Virus record (IMG/VR): IMGVR_UViG_3300045947_000193
Span: 1 to 64,000 of that record
Strand: one strand, 5' to 3'
Length of the DNA: 64,000 nucleotides
From: a virus
Below the pieces are notes generated by a model. It ran no database searches. It was not told the origin of the DNA and saw only the letters and a program-made list of their open reading frames with translations. Made by a program: the position numbers and the translations under genes. Shown in pieces: positions 30,906 to 39,178 of this stretch. Every line of letters starts with the position of its first letter. Positions within the stretch are counted from its first letter, which is position 1.

Positions 30906-31109
30906 ATGGCCACCGAAGACACCCCGGAGTATATGAGCCACGCCTGTGCCCACTGTGGCACGCTCTTGGCCGCGAGCTACCCGTATGCGTACTGCATACC
31001 CTGCCAGGAGGGCCAGCACTGCGCCCATGGCGTGCTGTACAAGGACGTGTGCAACCGCTGCAATGTGGAGAGTGATTTTGCCTATGACGCCTGGCGTGAG
31101 AAAAGGTAA
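30906..31109 (+). CDS. Small zinc-ribbon protein
   Basis: CAAGGAGTAG precedes the ATG. The 67 residues carry CAHCGTLLAAS, YCIPCQEGQHC and VCNRCNVE, a dense set of Cys pairs. Unknown function. Confidence 0.6.
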   Translation: MATEDTPEYMSHACAHCGTLLAASYPYAYCIPCQEGQHCAHGVLYKDVCNRCNVESDFAYDAWREKR

Positions 31110-31128
31110 GCGAGAAAGGACCCACCCT

Positions 31129-31314
31129 ATGACAACATCCGTATCCTGTAGCTGGTGTCATGCCATGAATGACAGCACCATCCACTGGTGCGTTGCGTGT
31201 GGACACGACGCCCAGCAACCCCGCATCCTGTGTCGCCGCCCACAGTGCCAGCGCACCTATCCCATCCAGGCCGAGATTCCCCCCGCACCACCGGAGGGCG
31301 ACCATGCGCCATGA
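31129..31314 (+). CDS. Small zinc-ribbon protein
   Basis: The 61-residue product has CSWCHAMNDSTIHWCVACGH, a zinc-ribbon of the type found in small ribosome- or RNA-binding proteins, and LCRRPQCQ. It overlaps the next gene. Unknown function. Confidence 0.6.
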   Translation: MTTSVSCSWCHAMNDSTIHWCVACGHDAQQPRILCRRPQCQRTYPIQAEIPPAPPEGDHAP

Positions 31315-31735
31315 TGAAGACGGCTATACCTGCCCCTGTGGACGATACCATCCCTTTCCTGGCTACGTCTACAACCATCGCAACACCGACCTGGCCCACC
31401 GCTGCCCGTGTGGCCGTATGGCCCACATACGCAACACCCATGTCTTTCAGATCACCGGCGAGCCCGTCACAGCAGCCCCCTGTTGCTGCACCATCGGCCA
31501 CCGCTGCCCGTGGGCGTGGCAGCTCATTATCCTGGCACAGCAGGCCAGAGCCCGACACCAGATCACCATCCTTGACCAGGCCCGACGTGACTACTGCACG
31601 CATCTCCAGGACGCTGGCGCCCTCCCGCGCGCCCCTGGTGTCAGTAGTATGCCAGACCTGTGCACGATCACCATGGCGGAGGACCCCCGCTGCCCACAGT
31701 GCCCCCCGCTGGCGGAGGGCACGCACCATGACTGA
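31304..31735 (+). CDS. Cys/His-rich protein
   Basis: The 143 residues include YTCPCGRYHPF, HRCPCGRMAHI, CCCTIGHRCPW and CPQCPP, so four metal-type clusters. The middle is a helix rich in Gln and Arg. It overlaps both neighbours by 8-11 bases. Unknown function. Confidence 0.6.
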   Translation: MRHDEDGYTCPCGRYHPFPGYVYNHRNTDLAHRCPCGRMAHIRNTHVFQITGEPVTAAPCCCTIGHRCPWAWQLIILAQQARARHQITILDQARRDYCTHLQDAGALPRAPGVSSMPDLCTITMAEDPRCPQCPPLAEGTHHD

Positions 31736-31904
31736 GGACGTAGAGTATCACCAATGCCGTAGGTGTCGAGCACAGGCCAGCTTTGTGGTGAACGTCGACA
31801 ACTGGAATTACTGGTACTGCGTCAGCCATACCGACTGGACGCAGGCCGTGTTCGCGCCCACCCCACCCGAACCCCCGCCCGGCTACCATGACCTGGAATA
31901 CTGA
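31728..31904 (+). CDS. Small protein with Cys pair
   Basis: The 58-residue product contains QCRRCRAQASFVVNVDNWNYWYCVSH, a C-x2-C...C-x2-H zinc pattern. It ends the accessory operon just before a hairpin terminator. Confidence 0.6.
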   Translation: MTEDVEYHQCRRCRAQASFVVNVDNWNYWYCVSHTDWTQAVFAPTPPEPPPGYHDLEY

Positions 31905-31916
31905 CCTGTCACGCAT

Positions 31917-31937
31917 GGGCGCTAGCTCCTAGCGCCC
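31917..31937 (+). terminator. Hairpin, likely terminator of the accessory operon
   Basis: GGGCGCTAG (31917-31925) and CTAGCGCCC (31929-31937) form a perfect 9-bp stem with a three-base loop, 12 bases after the last stop. A pyrimidine-rich tail (TCTCCCTTCCC) follows instead of a pure T-run. Confidence 0.6.
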
Positions 31938-31991
31938 TCTCCCTTCCCGCGTGTCTCTCTATTTGTACCCCTCTCAACATTCGTGTATCCT

Positions 31992-32018
31992 CTTGATAAG
32001 TTATCTTGATACATTATC
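31992..32018. promoter_or_regulatory. Operator doublet before the portal operon
   Basis: CTTGATA-AGT-TATC (31992-32005) and CTTGATA-CAT-TATC (32005-32018) have centres 13 bp apart and share TATCTTGATA (32002-32011) with the switch doublet. TTGTAC near 31963 and TATCCT about 18 bases later may be a promoter directly upstream. Binding of the immunity repressor here would silence the head operon in a lysogen. Confidence 0.7.
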
Positions 32019-32049
32019 GCGACGGTGAGACGCCAGGGAGAATGCGCCC

Positions 32050-32427
32050 ATGCCAGAAGCTGTCCCGGTCTTTACCTTCCTCATGACCCCACGCGCGAGC
32101 CGTACCCCGTTGTGTGTGCATACCTTTTACAAGGGCCAGCCCGAAGTCTGGATACTTGCCCTGGACTGCACCCCCGCGCTTCCCCCTGGCATCCTCCCGG
32201 CTGACGTGCTGGTCACCGCCCTGGACTGTACGGACGGCAGCGACGCCACCGAGGTAGTCCTGGCCGACGCCAGCACCCCCATTGCTGGCGCCCTGGCACA
32301 GATCGTAGTCAAGGAGGGGACCCCGGAGCATGCCTACAGCCTGGACATGCAGGTAACCCTGGATGATGACCTAGCCACCGTCATGACGGAAACCGTGATG
32401 ATGAGCATTTTGCCGGAGGGGACCTAG
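32050..32427 (+). CDS. Small beta-rich protein before portal
   Basis: The 125-residue protein is beta-rich (VFTFLMTPRASRTPLCVHTFYKGQPEVWILALDCT; VLVTALDCTDGSDATEVVLADAS) and ends LPEGT. It is the first gene of the head operon, four bases before the portal gene. A head decoration or fibre role is possible. No family was recognised. Confidence 0.6.
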   Translation: MPEAVPVFTFLMTPRASRTPLCVHTFYKGQPEVWILALDCTPALPPGILPADVLVTALDCTDGSDATEVVLADASTPIAGALAQIVVKEGTPEHAYSLDMQVTLDDDLATVMTETVMMSILPEGT

Positions 32428-32430
32428 TCT

Positions 32431-34236
32431 ATGGCCCGCACACAGTCCCGGCGCCAGCGCCAGCGTATCCGCCAGCTAGAGAAGGCCCTCAGCGAGGCGA
32501 AGCAGGCTCAGAGCCCCCAGGTATGGTATCCCGTGCCCCAGCGCGAGCGCGCGCTAGCCAAGGCCAAGCAAGGCCAGATGCCTGCAGGCGTGCTCGACCT
32601 GGTCAAGCCCGTCTACCAGTCCCAGATTCCCCGGCTCGACCTGTACCAGATACCGGACACCTTTGGTGCGTACCAGAAAGGCCGCCTGTGGTCTCAGTAT
32701 GGCGGTGGGGTGTCGTTTGAATTGCTCAGGTTGACCGTGAAGCGGTGCATGCTCATCCAGGCGATACACTCCTGTTGCTTGCATGAGCTGTTGCAGCTCA
32801 CCGCCTATGCCAAGACCCCCCAGGACTTAGGCTGGCGCATAGAGCACCTGGACGCGCACGACGAGACACGCGACACCGACACCCCCGAGATTCAGGCCCG
32901 CTGTGACCGCGTGCGCCGCATCTTCCAGACGCCCCACCCCATCCATGAGGCAACCTTTCCGGGCTTCATCGCACGCGCCTTGCGTGATCACCTGACGATT
33001 AACCGCGTGGTGATCGAACTCATACGCGACCGGCGCAACCGCGTGGTGCAATTTCGCTGTGTTGACGGCGCCACGATCCTGCCCACCTACCGCGTGATCC
33101 AGCGCTTTATTGGTCTGAATGACTCCGTCAACCCGCAGCGCCCGGACGCCTACGAAGTAGGCGCCAAGCTGTTAGAGCAAGAGACCGGCATGCCGATCAG
33201 GGACAGCGAGTATGTCTGCGTGATCAGGGGAGAGCTGGTAGGGACATTTGCCCCTGGTGAGTTATTGGTCTGGGAGTTTGACCCGAGCAGCGATATTAGG
33301 GACATCTTCCCGGCAAGCTATGTTGAAAAGGCCCTAGAGGGTATCATCAGTTGGTTGCATGCCTTTCATTACAATAGAAACTATTTTACTGTGGGCAACC
33401 CCATTGAGGTGATTTTAGGTATCTCCGGCGAGATAGAGGATGACTCCTTTGTCACGCTCCAGGAGACCTTACGCGAGAATTTTTCAGGATTGAAAGGCGC
33501 GTGGAGGGTCCCGCTGGTCCAGCTCCCGACCGACCAGACCATGCAAGTGGTCAAGCTCAAAGAGAACCATAAAGACATGGAATTTATGCAATGGATGAAC
33601 AGCCTCATTTCTCTGGTCTGTGCCATCTACCGCAAGGACCCGAGCCGCATCTATTGCCAGGGCATGACGCACCAGGGCACGGCCCTCTTTGAGCACACCC
33701 GCGACAAGGAAATAGAGGCGAGCGAAGAAGAGGGCTTCCAGATCAATAGGGCATTCTTTGGAGAGAACCTGGCCGCCCTGGTGCGCTTGATTGACACGGA
33801 CCTCACCTTTACCTGGTCCGGGCTCGACGCCGAAGACCGCAACGCCGAGATGCAGCTAGAGACCCAGGACGTGCAGCACTTCCGCAGCGTCGACGAAATC
33901 CGCCAGCTACGCGGGGACAAGCCGTACAAGCAACCCTGGAGTGAAGTCCCCCTGAACCCGCTCATTTTCCAGGCCGCTGGCATCGGCGCCAGCGGCATGC
34001 CCCCTGGGATGGAGGGACCAGGAGGGCAAGGGCCACCCGGAGAGTCTGGGGAGGACGATGGCTATCCGGGTGTCCCCCCGGCTGTACTGGCCAGGCTGAA
34101 GCAAGAGCAACAGCAGCAGGGAGCCCCTGGCCAGCAGGCCCAGGGACCGCCCCAGCAGGCCCAGGACGACGACGAAGAGGACGACGACGGGGAGCCCATG
34201 GGCAAGGCCCTGGCGTGGGAGGAGGTACGCCTGTGA
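32431..34236 (+). CDS. Portal protein
   Basis: The 601-residue protein has the portal pattern: a long N-terminal charged region, HLTINRVVIELIRDRRNRVVQFRCVDGATILPTYRVIQ in the wing, then SPASYVEKALEGIISWLHAFHYN-type sequence, GNPIEVILGISGEI, LKENHKDMEFMQWMNSLISLVCAIYRKDPSRI, and a C-terminal tail rich in Pro, Gly and Gln ending in an acidic stretch. It forms the dodecameric ring at the head vertex and docks terminase. The protein is followed by a radical SAM gene rather than a protease. Bases 33290-33480 are more A/T-rich than the rest, suggesting mosaicism. Confidence 0.85.
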   Translation: MARTQSRRQRQRIRQLEKALSEAKQAQSPQVWYPVPQRERALAKAKQGQMPAGVLDLVKPVYQSQIPRLDLYQIPDTFGAYQKGRLWSQYGGGVSFELLRLTVKRCMLIQAIHSCCLHELLQLTAYAKTPQDLGWRIEHLDAHDETRDTDTPEIQARCDRVRRIFQTPHPIHEATFPGFIARALRDHLTINRVVIELIRDRRNRVVQFRCVDGATILPTYRVIQRFIGLNDSVNPQRPDAYEVGAKLLEQETGMPIRDSEYVCVIRGELVGTFAPGELLVWEFDPSSDIRDIFPASYVEKALEGIISWLHAFHYNRNYFTVGNPIEVILGISGEIEDDSFVTLQETLRENFSGLKGAWRVPLVQLPTDQTMQVVKLKENHKDMEFMQWMNSLISLVCAIYRKDPSRIYCQGMTHQGTALFEHTRDKEIEASEEEGFQINRAFFGENLAALVRLIDTDLTFTWSGLDAEDRNAEMQLETQDVQHFRSVDEIRQLRGDKPYKQPWSEVPLNPLIFQAAGIGASGMPPGMEGPGGQGPPGESGEDDGYPGVPPAVLARLKQEQQQQGAPGQQAQGPPQQAQDDDEEDDDGEPMGKALAWEEVRL

Positions 34237-35078
34237 GACTGCTCCGCGTGTTCCCCCGGCGTACCAAGGCGACCCCAGACGACCCCCTGGCCTACGTGGG
34301 AGAGCCGGACCTGTTCGCCCAGGGGGACCGCGTGCATATCAGTGTGGCCTTTACCTGGGACAAGCCCTATGCCGAAGCCTTAGCGCAGAGCTGGCGCCAT
34401 GTGGCCCCGGTCGACGTGGGGGGTGTGGCCTATGGCGATCCCGGCCATGACTTTGTCCCAGGGAGGTACATCAAGACGGGCTATACCTTCACCAGCCGTG
34501 GCTGTCCAAGGCGTTGCTGGTTTTGCAGCGTCTGGCGTAGGGACCCTGTGCCCCGGTTGCTCCCTATTCAGGAGGGCTGGAACATCCTGGACGATAACCT
34601 CCTAGCCTGCCCGGAGGACCACGTCCGCGCTGTGTTCGCCATGTTGGCCAGGCAACCGCGCCGCGTGGAGTTTACGGGGGGACTAGAGGCACTGGCACTC
34701 CAGGACTACCAGGTTGACTTGCTCGCCAGTCTGCACCCGCGCCCGACGTGCTTCTTTGCCTACGATCCCGGCGACGCCTTTGACACACTCGCCCATGCGG
34801 CCCACAGGCTGCTAGAGGCAGGATTTACCAGTGCCTCTCACCGGCTACGCTGTTACGTGCTCATAGGCTACCCCAAGGACACCTTTGTACTGGCTGAGGA
34901 ACGTCTCAGCGCGATCAGTGGGCTAGGCTTCACCCCTATGGCCATGCTGTGGAAACCGGAGCACCCGAAGCAAGAGAAGCATGCCCCCGGCCCGGCCTGG
35001 TCGACCTTCCAGCGTCGCTGGGCACGCCCGGCCATCATTCACGCCCGCCAGGGCAGAGAGGTGACCGCGTGGCACTAG
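34233..35078 (+). CDS. Radical SAM family protein
   Basis: GTG 34233 overlaps the portal stop (GTGA). The 281 residues carry C91-x3-C95-x2-C98 (SRGCPRRCWFCSV), the [4Fe-4S] site of radical SAM enzymes. Later parts, GWNILDDNLLACPEDHVRAVFAML, VEFTGGLEALALQDYQVDLL, FFAYDPGDAF, RLRCYVLIGYPKDTF and PMAMLWK, follow a TIM-barrel order. The substrate is unknown. Being locked between portal and late genes by start-stop overlap, it is probably expressed late. It could modify a virion protein, nucleic acid or host target. Confidence 0.75.
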   Translation: MRLLRVFPRRTKATPDDPLAYVGEPDLFAQGDRVHISVAFTWDKPYAEALAQSWRHVAPVDVGGVAYGDPGHDFVPGRYIKTGYTFTSRGCPRRCWFCSVWRRDPVPRLLPIQEGWNILDDNLLACPEDHVRAVFAMLARQPRRVEFTGGLEALALQDYQVDLLASLHPRPTCFFAYDPGDAFDTLAHAAHRLLEAGFTSASHRLRCYVLIGYPKDTFVLAEERLSAISGLGFTPMAMLWKPEHPKQEKHAPGPAWSTFQRRWARPAIIHARQGREVTAWH

Positions 35079-35797
35079 GGCATATCCGCTTCCCAGAGCA
35101 CGGTAAGCGCATACCCACACGCCATCGCATGCGCGGCCTTTTTGGCATCATTCGCCACATTCCGTTGCTGAATTGGGCTCAAGGCGTCCGGCTCGTATTT
35201 GCGCGGATCAGCATGCCAAAACGTGCCATGCACTTCCACAAGGGTATGCGTGGCAGGCAGATAGAAATCGAACACAAAACGGCCAAGCGCGTATTGCTGT
35301 TGATAGGAGAGACCAGCGGCATCAAACATGCGGGCTACACGGGTTTCCAGTTTGTTCAAGGCTTTGCCTGTTCTGCCGTCTTGAATTTGCTTAATCGTCA
35401 ACAACGCCTGAGTTTCACGCGCGCCTGGTGCACTGAATTGGCGTTGAGAGGCTTGACGGAGTTTTTCCACGGTTTCCGGCGTATGTGTACGTCCATACAT
35501 CCCATTGGTTACGCCACGATGACCGAGATAGCCTTGGAGCCCCAATTGCTTGGCACGAAGACGTATAAGCCGTGCAGAACAATGCAGATCACGGGCAATT
35601 TGCGCCCAACGGTCCCCGTTCTGAAAGCGCTGAACAAGCATGGCGTCAATATCGTCTGGCAGTTTGGTATGTGCCTTGCCAAAGCATTTGAGCGAACAAT
35701 ACGTGCCTCTCGTTGTGTGCGCATAACATGGCCTGAACTTAAAAAGGAACGCTTGTCCGCAGCATTTACACGTCCGTACTTCTGTCGTTTTTTTCAT
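35075..35797 (-). CDS. Vsr-like homing endonuclease
   Basis: AAGGTGG places the start at 35797. The 240-residue protein begins with a zinc motif (CKCCGQAF...YCSLKCFGKAH), then a helix-turn-helix-like part (RWAQIARDLHCSARLIRLRAKQLG) and a NUMOD-like NGMYGRTHTPETVEKLRQA segment. It ends in a Vsr/EDxHD nuclease domain: VFDFYLPATHTLVEVHGTFWHADPRKY, AHAMACGYALTVLWE. It is on the strand opposite to the head genes, meeting the radical SAM gene with overlapping stops. A mobile intruder is likely. Its likely promoter and spaced inverted repeat lie at 35826-35898. Confidence 0.8.
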   Translation of the reverse strand: MKKTTEVRTCKCCGQAFLFKFRPCYAHTTRGTYCSLKCFGKAHTKLPDDIDAMLVQRFQNGDRWAQIARDLHCSARLIRLRAKQLGLQGYLGHRGVTNGMYGRTHTPETVEKLRQASQRQFSAPGARETQALLTIKQIQDGRTGKALNKLETRVARMFDAAGLSYQQQYALGRFVFDFYLPATHTLVEVHGTFWHADPRKYEPDALSPIQQRNVANDAKKAAHAMACGYALTVLWEADMP

Positions 35798-35825
35798 GCG
35801 TGCCACCTTCTTGGCTATGGATAAC

Positions 35826-35898
35826 TGCCGGGCTCCACAGTGAGAAGGCACCGCAGATTTAGGCTAGCTAGGCCAACCCGGCATTAGGTTATATTATA
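35826..35898 (-). promoter_or_regulatory. Promoter and leader of the Vsr-like gene; opposing methyltransferase promoter
   Basis: On the minus strand TATAAT (35893-35898) is a good -10 box. TGCCGGG (35826-35832) and CCCGGCA (35877-35883) could pair across 44 bases in the leader. On the plus strand the same AT-rich spot (TATATT) could serve the methyltransferase gene, whose GGAG lies eight bases before ATG 35921. Confidence 0.5.
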
Positions 35899-35920
35899 CC
35901 TAAAAGGCGGAGTATAAGCG

Positions 35921-37108
35921 ATGGAATGCTGGCAGATTGGGACAGCAACGCTGTATTGTGGAGATGCGCTTGCTGTGCTCCCCATGCTTCCAGACGCAAG
36001 TGTTAATCTCATCATCACAGACCCGCCCTACTACCGTGTGAAGGACGAAGAGTGGGACAAGCAATGGGCCAGCGCGGACGCCTATCTCAGTTGGCTCAGA
36101 GACCTGGCCAAAGCCTGGCAGCGCGTGCTCACCCCCAACGGCAGCCTGTATTGCTTCGCCTCACCCCAGATGGCCGCGCGCGTGGAGGTAACGCTGGCGG
36201 AGGTGTTCCAGGTACTCACGCATATTGTGTGGACGAAGACCGACCCCCAGGGACAGGCTAAGGGCTGGAGTCAGAAGGCCAGCAAGGAAGCACTGCGGCA
36301 GTTTTTCCCGCAGACGGAGCGCATCCTCTTTTGTGAGCAGTACGGCGCCGATGAGGCAGACCAGGCCCTGCGCGCGCGCATCTTTGCCCCGCTCCGCGCC
36401 TATCTGGAGGGCGAACGCCAGCGGGCAGACATTGACAAAATCGCCTGCAATGTGGCGCTAGGCTTCCGGCCTATTGCTGGAGGCATGGCCAGCCGCCACT
36501 ACTTCAGCAGCTCGCAATGGTGCTTACCCACGCGCAAGCACTACGCCGCCCTGCAGGACCTGTTCAACCGTCAGGGACGCCGCCCTCTCCCCAACGTGCA
36601 CCCGTACCACCCGGCAGACAGCCCGCTCATGGATGACCCGGACGCCGCTTACAGGTATCTCCCGCGTGACTACAACGCCCTCCTGGCGCACTACCGTTTG
36701 CTGGATGCACAGTACCAGGCCCAGCGTGCGCCCGTGCATCGCCCGTTCCAGGTGTCTGCCAGCGTGCCCTATACCGACGTGTGGACGTTTGCCCCGCTCA
36801 TGGTCTTACCGGGCAAGCACCCGGCTGAGAAACCGCTCTCTCTGCTGCGCCACATGATCCGCACCTCTTCCCGCCCTGGGGATACCGTGCTGGACTGCTG
36901 CGCCGGGAGTGGCAGCACCCTGGACGCCGCGCGTGCGTGTGGCCGTCAGGCCATCGGTATCGAACTCCAGGCCCGTTGGTGCTCTATGGCCAGTAGTCGA
37001 CTGCGCCAGCTTGCCCTCTTCCCGGACGTGGACGAATGCACGTACACCGCCATCGACCGCAGCACGGGGATGCACCCCAGGGGCTTTTTTACCCCGCGTG
37101 CACCCTAG
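35921..37108 (+). CDS. DNA methyltransferase (N4/N6 amino type) with clamp-type box
   Basis: The 395-residue protein has catalytic DPPY at 34-37 (NLIITDPPYYRV), a target-recognition middle, and the AdoMet site DCCAGSGSTLDAARACGRQAIGIEL around residue 325. The order DPPY then F/CxGxG marks the beta class. QLALF lies at 363-367, in a linker after the catalytic fold, matching the beta-clamp consensus. It would modify phage DNA against host restriction or alter gene control. No cognate endonuclease is adjacent, so it is an orphan enzyme. Confidence 0.85.
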   Translation: MECWQIGTATLYCGDALAVLPMLPDASVNLIITDPPYYRVKDEEWDKQWASADAYLSWLRDLAKAWQRVLTPNGSLYCFASPQMAARVEVTLAEVFQVLTHIVWTKTDPQGQAKGWSQKASKEALRQFFPQTERILFCEQYGADEADQALRARIFAPLRAYLEGERQRADIDKIACNVALGFRPIAGGMASRHYFSSSQWCLPTRKHYAALQDLFNRQGRRPLPNVHPYHPADSPLMDDPDAAYRYLPRDYNALLAHYRLLDAQYQAQRAPVHRPFQVSASVPYTDVWTFAPLMVLPGKHPAEKPLSLLRHMIRTSSRPGDTVLDCCAGSGSTLDAARACGRQAIGIELQARWCSMASSRLRQLALFPDVDECTYTAIDRSTGMHPRGFFTPRAP

Positions 37109-37120
37109 AGGAGAACCGTC

Positions 37121-37498
37121 ATGGCCCGCAATACCGAGGTGGGCATTGTCTATAGCCCCAGCGATTTGCGACCGGAGCGCACCTGGAGCATCCAGGCGGT
37201 CTTTGACACGGCTGGCGGTGTGGCTGGTCTCACATTGCCGCTGGGAGCGCTTGGTGTGGGACTCTATCCGCGCACAAATGATGTGCGGTTCAGTTTGGAC
37301 AATCCGCCTGATCCCACGCCCATTGTCACCGCGCTGCCCACGATCCAGGAAGGCATCAAAGCCGCCGAACTCGGACGCGGTGCGATTGCCAAGGGCAATC
37401 AGTGGACGCGGCGCCTTCTGCCGGGAGACAAGCCAGGGTATACGCTCTACGTTCTGGCCGAGAGCGCCAACACCACCGTGGACATTGAGGTGTGGTAA
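37121..37498 (+). CDS. Probable head decoration or structural protein
   Basis: The 125-residue protein is beta-rich (VGIVYSPSDLRPERTWSIQAVFDTAG; YTLYVLAESANTTVDIEVW) and precedes the Mu gpF-like gene with TAATG coupling. GGAG precedes its ATG. A small virion protein is likely from position, but no family was recognised. Confidence 0.6.
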   Translation: MARNTEVGIVYSPSDLRPERTWSIQAVFDTAGGVAGLTLPLGALGVGLYPRTNDVRFSLDNPPDPTPIVTALPTIQEGIKAAELGRGAIAKGNQWTRRLLPGDKPGYTLYVLAESANTTVDIEVW

Positions 37499-38676
37499 TG
37501 GAACACATCCGGCTGAGCCTGGCCACCGACACACCCCCGGACAAGTTTGTCTTGCTGGCCAAGTATTGCCTCACCCGTGCTGGTGTGCCGTTCGACGCCG
37601 CCCCGGAGGCACTCCACAAGGCCACCGGCACCGTGCGCCGCCGCCGTGGTCGACCGCCGACCGGCACCCTGGACGCCGAAGCCAGCCACAGCCTGGCCAC
37701 CCCAGGGCTAGAGGCACACTGGCGCCAGTTGGAAGCGTGGGGCAGGACCTGGCCCACGATCCTGCAGGAGGCGCTCAACCGCCTCATGATCGACACGCCT
37801 GTCACTAACGAGCTAGTCAAGGCCCGCGTGTTTGGCTGGCTCATACCGTTCACTGGCCAGCAATGGGCGACGCTCCGCTTTACCCTGGACGGTGTGGCGA
37901 GCATCGCCCTCGACTGGCTCACCGGGAGGAAGCCCGGCCCGGAATCGCGCCCGCGTGTCGACCCACGCGCCTTCCCGCCTGCACTGCGGGATAGCTACGG
38001 GAACGCCGCCCGCGCCGGGATGGAGCACGGCGTCCAGGAGACTCCACCGGCACCCCGACCCAGGGCACTGACGCCCGCCGAGCGCGCCGCCATCAGGATA
38101 GCGCAGCAACACGCTGGCGCCCGGCTACGTCCGATCTTTCGGGGACTGAATGACCGCCTGGAAGCGCGCATCCTGGAGCAGGAACGCCAGGCCGTCCGTA
38201 CCCTCATCCCGCAAGCGCTAGAGACCCGGACAGGCCCTATGGCCCTGGCGTCTGCGCTGGCTGACGAAGCCGGAAACTTCGACCGAGACTGGCACCGCGT
38301 TGCACGCACAGAACTGAGTGAGGCTTTCAATCAAGGTGCCGCTGAGGCACTGATTGCCAGGCATCCGAGCAACCAGGAACGGATAGCGAGAGGCGAAGCC
38401 CCACAGATTCCTAATGTAAAAGTGTTCAAAATAACCAGCGTCAATGCGTGCCTATCGTGCCAACGTATCTGGTTACAGCCCGATGGCACACCACGTCTCT
38501 ATGATCTTCAGGAGGTAGTGAGCAATCCAAGCAATGATGGTAGGCCAGCCGCTGAGTGGACGGCTCAAATAGGACCAATCCACCCAAACTGTACAGAGGG
38601 AAGTCTCCTTGAGTATAGCCCGGTTGTGGAGCCCACTTTTGAGCGGATGCGCCAAGAGGCTGCCATCAGGCCGTAG
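37498..38676 (+). CDS. Mu gpF-like minor head protein
   Basis: ATG 37498 overlaps the previous TAA. The 392 residues end in a Mu gpF-like domain: the RTELSEAFNQGAAEALI helix, VFKITSVNACLSCQRIWLQPDGTPRLY, a QEVVSNPSNDG turn and IGPIHPNCTEGSLLEYSP, with the Cys and His typical of the family. The N-terminal region has RRRRGRPPTG (about residues 43-52), an AT-hook-like stretch. Family members sit inside the head near the portal and may be injected. The last about 400 bases are more A/T-rich than the rest. Confidence 0.8.
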   Translation: MEHIRLSLATDTPPDKFVLLAKYCLTRAGVPFDAAPEALHKATGTVRRRRGRPPTGTLDAEASHSLATPGLEAHWRQLEAWGRTWPTILQEALNRLMIDTPVTNELVKARVFGWLIPFTGQQWATLRFTLDGVASIALDWLTGRKPGPESRPRVDPRAFPPALRDSYGNAARAGMEHGVQETPPAPRPRALTPAERAAIRIAQQHAGARLRPIFRGLNDRLEARILEQERQAVRTLIPQALETRTGPMALASALADEAGNFDRDWHRVARTELSEAFNQGAAEALIARHPSNQERIARGEAPQIPNVKVFKITSVNACLSCQRIWLQPDGTPRLYDLQEVVSNPSNDGRPAAEWTAQIGPIHPNCTEGSLLEYSPVVEPTFERMRQEAAIRP

Positions 38677-38688
38677 GAGGAAAAAGGC

Positions 38689-39066
38689 ATGCCGTCCAAT
38701 CTTGTGCACACGAAAGACCAGGAACGCCACTGGCAGCACGCTAAACAACGAGTACAAGAGCAGTATCCAGAGGTAGGGGAAGACAGCGACCGCCATTGGG
38801 CGCTTGTCACGTCGATCTATAAGAAGATGTCAGGGCTACGCAAGAACCTCATGCATGATATGCATCCTGATCTACAGCAGGCCATCGTAGACCGGACCTG
38901 TGCCAAATGTCAGGACCTCCCGCTAGGCGCCAAGGTGGACTATTTACGCAAGATCGTACAGCGGTATAGGGAGTGCGAGCACGCGCAGGCATTACAAAAA
39001 GCCCGCCCGACAGGCCAGCGACGTTACCGGCTGGTGTTATGCGTACCCCTGAGCGTCAAAGGTTAG
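38689..39066 (+). CDS. Small head-operon protein
   Basis: The 125-residue protein opens MPSNLVHTKDQERHWQHAKQ, continues VGEDSDRHWALVTSIYKKMSG, a short domain I recall in phage head-operon proteins, and has a C-x2-C pair (CAKCQDLP). GGAGG precedes the start. Its function is unknown. Confidence 0.65.
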   Translation: MPSNLVHTKDQERHWQHAKQRVQEQYPEVGEDSDRHWALVTSIYKKMSGLRKNLMHDMHPDLQQAIVDRTCAKCQDLPLGAKVDYLRKIVQRYRECEHAQALQKARPTGQRRYRLVLCVPLSVKG

Positions 39067-39086
39067 AGAGAACCAGCGCGATATGT

Positions 39087-39143
39087 TACAATTAGGACAC
39101 ATAACGAGCGAATCCCGGCGATGCGCCAACACCACCGGGATTC
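39087..39143 (+). promoter_or_regulatory. Promoter and leader hairpin of the GIY-YIG gene
   Basis: TTAGAG (39063-39068) and TACAAT (39087-39092) are 18 bases apart, a possible promoter. GAATCCCGG (39110-39118) pairs with CCGGGATTC (39135-39143) around a 16-base loop. The start at 39179 lies 35 bases further. The layout matches the leaders of other endonuclease genes in this window. Confidence 0.5.
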
Positions 39144-39178
39144 TCGCCATACCGCCATGCATCAGGAGTGCACGCGCC

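Noticed and set aside
34949-35824. 291-codon plus-strand ORF
   Set aside because: It is antisense to the Vsr-like gene, whose zinc motif and nuclease residues are clear on the minus strand.
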